NCBI GenBank assembly: GCA_019119745.1
Contig: DWWI01000257.1
Coordinates: 1 to 7,363 of the forward strand
DNA from: Candidatus Mediterraneibacter gallistercoris
Lineage (GTDB): Bacteria; Bacillota_A; Clostridia; Lachnospirales; Lachnospiraceae
Direction: 5' to 3'
Length of the DNA: 7,363 nucleotides
Shown here: positions 6,290-7,363 of the stretch, piece by piece
Position numbering within the stretch: the stretch's first letter is position 1
Layout of the letters: each line of letters opens with the position of its first letter
Notes under the pieces: generated by a model
What the model was told of the DNA's origin: nothing
Seen by the model: the letters and a program-made list of their open reading frames with translations, nothing else
Databases searched by the model: none
Position numbers and translations under genes: made by a program

Positions 6290-7294
6290 ATGAAAAAATG
6301 GAGTATGATCACGAAGAAGATGACAGTTTTACTTTTATCCGCAATGCTGATATCAGCGATGATACCGGGACAGGCACGGGCACAGGAGCAGAGTGAACGG
6401 GACGATACCGGAATCAGTGTACAGAGCGGGGAGAGGGCAGAGACGGATTCTGCTGCTGACGATGAGGATGGCGGCGAAAAGGCCATGCAGACGACAGAGG
6501 TTCAGGATACGGGTACAGAAAAAGAAATGAAAGATTCAGATGATGGCGACAATGTGGAAAATGACGGAAACGGTCAGAATGTTACCGGGACAGATGATAA
6601 GACGGATCAGACGGATCAGTCAGATGACGATCAGCATGAAGGGCAGCAGGCGGAGGATCCGGAGAAAAACAAAGGACAGATGGGAGAAGGACAGGAAAGC
6701 ACATGGCCGGGGGAAATACCGGAGATCGTACCGGGCCCGATGGCTTTCACAATCTTAATGGACAGTTCAGATGAGCTCTATTCCGGTCTGAGCCAGTTTC
6801 TGGCACTTAGTTCGGATCAGTTCCGGATCTATACAGTGGCGGTCATTGATCCTGTAACCCAGCAGCCGGTTCAGCCGGACAGCCCGGTAGAGGTATCACT
6901 GGATGTGCCGGCAGGGTTTGACACTGGCAGAGTTGTGGTCAGTGAGATCAGTATGAACGGAGAAACTCCGGTAAGGACGGAACTTTCTTTTACATATAAT
7001 AATGGAAAAGCGGTATTTGAGACAGATCACTCAGGAATTTATGTTTTAATGGAAAAGAAAGTGCAGGCAGACCTTCCGTCTTCTCTGAAAATGACTTCTA
7101 AGGTGGAAAAGCTGGAGCTGACAAAGAAATATGTGGATCAGAGCGGTGCATTACCGTCATCGTCCGCTACAGTCCTGACTGCAAATCCCCAGACCGGGGA
7201 TGACAATTCCGTGCTGATATGGGGAGTTGTCACAGTCATAGCCGCTGCAGCAGTCGTAGCGCTGGTCGTAATTATTATTAAAAGAAGAAAATGA
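6290..7294 (+). CDS. Sortase-anchored cell-wall surface protein with NPQTG motif, function unknown
   Basis: This 334-residue protein has the layout of a wall-anchored surface protein. Residues 1-31 form a signal peptide (basic MKKWSMITKK, hydrophobic core 11-26, ARA cleavage site after A31). Residues 32-149 are a very acidic, Gln/Thr/Gly/Asp-rich low-complexity stalk, presumably unfolded, with TDQTDQSDDD-like runs. Residues about 150-255 alternate hydrophobic and polar residues (AFTILMDSS, FRIYTVAVID, VEVSLDVPAGF, AVFETDHSGIYVLME) as expected of a beta-sandwich domain. This resembles stalk domains common in clostridial surface proteins, but I cannot name a family. The C-terminus has NPQTG (299-303), a hydrophobic helix (307-330) and KRRK. 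A sortase elsewhere in the genome would attach it to peptidoglycan. The protein is small for this class and has only one predicted folded domain. GGAGGG 6 nt upstream supports the ATG. It is divergent from the GH13 gene, and no terminator is seen after it. Confidence 0.85.
   Translation: MKKWSMITKKMTVLLLSAMLISAMIPGQARAQEQSERDDTGISVQSGERAETDSAADDEDGGEKAMQTTEVQDTGTEKEMKDSDDGDNVENDGNGQNVTGTDDKTDQTDQSDDDQHEGQQAEDPEKNKGQMGEGQESTWPGEIPEIVPGPMAFTILMDSSDELYSGLSQFLALSSDQFRIYTVAVIDPVTQQPVQPDSPVEVSLDVPAGFDTGRVVVSEISMNGETPVRTELSFTYNNGKAVFETDHSGIYVLMEKKVQADLPSSLKMTSKVEKLELTKKYVDQSGALPSSSATVLTANPQTGDDNSVLIWGVVTVIAAAAVVALVVIIIKRRK
7184..7291 (+). other. Cell-wall sorting signal (NPQTG, membrane helix, basic tail)
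   Basis: It encodes residues 299-334: NPQTG followed by DDNS, about 24 hydrophobic residues and the stop-transfer tail KRRK. NPQTG resembles sortase B-type motifs such as NPQTN of S. aureus IsdC, and variants with NPxTG are common in Clostridia. By analogy cleavage would fall between T302 and G303. The cognate sortase is not in the window. Confidence 0.85.
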
Positions 7295-7302
7295 AAAAAA
7301 TC

Positions 7303-7331
7303 TTGACAGAGGGAAAGCGGAGGACTATAAT
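7303..7331 (+). promoter_or_regulatory. Consensus sigma-A promoter for the next gene
   Basis: TTGACA (7303-7308), a 17 bp spacer and TATAAT (7326-7331) match the consensus in all twelve positions. The -35 begins 9 bp after the surface-protein stop, so the next gene has its own strong promoter. The predicted start near 7338 leaves a leader of only about 22 nt before the ATG at 7360. Confidence 0.88.
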
Positions 7332-7359
7332 ATTACAGCATGACTAAAGGAGAAACAGT

Positions 7360-7363
7360 ATGC
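7360..7363 (+). CDS. Start of a downstream gene, cut off by the window end
   Basis: Only ATGC is visible. AAAGGAG (7346-7352) lies 7 nt upstream and the consensus promoter at 7303-7331 sits just before it, so a real start codon here is likely. An alternative ATG at 7340 is in another frame, lies at the predicted transcription start and has no ribosome binding site. Nothing can be said of the product. Confidence 0.65.

Noticed and set aside
7340..7342. ATG as the start of the downstream gene
   Set aside because: It coincides with the predicted transcription start and has no ribosome binding site, while the ATG at 7360 has AAAGGAG at 7 nt.
1..7363. A defence island, CRISPR array, toxin-antitoxin pair or mobile element
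   Set aside because: No regularly spaced repeats, transposase, integrase, attachment site or paired small genes were found. SbcCD is a housekeeping repair complex and the neighbours have unrelated roles.

Overview
The window fits a low-to-mid GC Gram-positive anaerobe of the Clostridia, most likely Lachnospiraceae. This is inferred from the style of the SbcC and GH13 proteins, strong AAGGAG/GGAGG-type ribosome binding sites, near-consensus sigma-A promoters, and a surface protein ending in an NPQTG sorting signal. The placement comes from family knowledge and was not tested by a search.

Layout. Bases 1-3686 hold the sbcD-sbcC pair. SbcD is cut off at its 5' end, and its stop overlaps the GTG start of sbcC. 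The complex is the Mre11/Rad50-type nuclease that opens DNA hairpins and trims blocked ends. A membrane-anchored or secreted SGNH/GDSL hydrolase (3709-4605) follows 22 bp later on the same strand and is probably co-transcribed. Convergent to it, with a 13 bp gap, is a cytoplasmic GH13 alpha-glucan hydrolase (4619-6067, minus strand) with a complete active site. A 222 bp divergent intergenic region (6068-6289) carries an extended -10 promoter and a leader hairpin for the GH13 gene, and a near-consensus promoter for the plus-strand gene. That gene (6290-7294) encodes a sortase-type cell-wall protein: signal peptide, about 120 residues of acidic disordered stalk, a small predicted beta domain, NPQTG, a membrane helix and KRRK. 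A further consensus promoter and ribosome binding site lie at 7303-7352 and lead into a gene of which only ATGC is visible.

The genes form three or four independent functions: DNA repair, a surface or extracytoplasmic hydrolase, intracellular glucan breakdown, and a wall-anchored surface protein. They do not look like one system. I found no RNA genes, CRISPR array, insertion sequence, phage gene or defence-island signature. The less ordinary items are low-complexity in-frame segments in SbcC and in the GH13 enzyme that coincide with inverted repeats in the DNA, the structured GH13 leader with a GTCCGG cluster, and symmetric arms flanking the -35 box of the surface-protein promoter. None amounts to a demonstrated new system.
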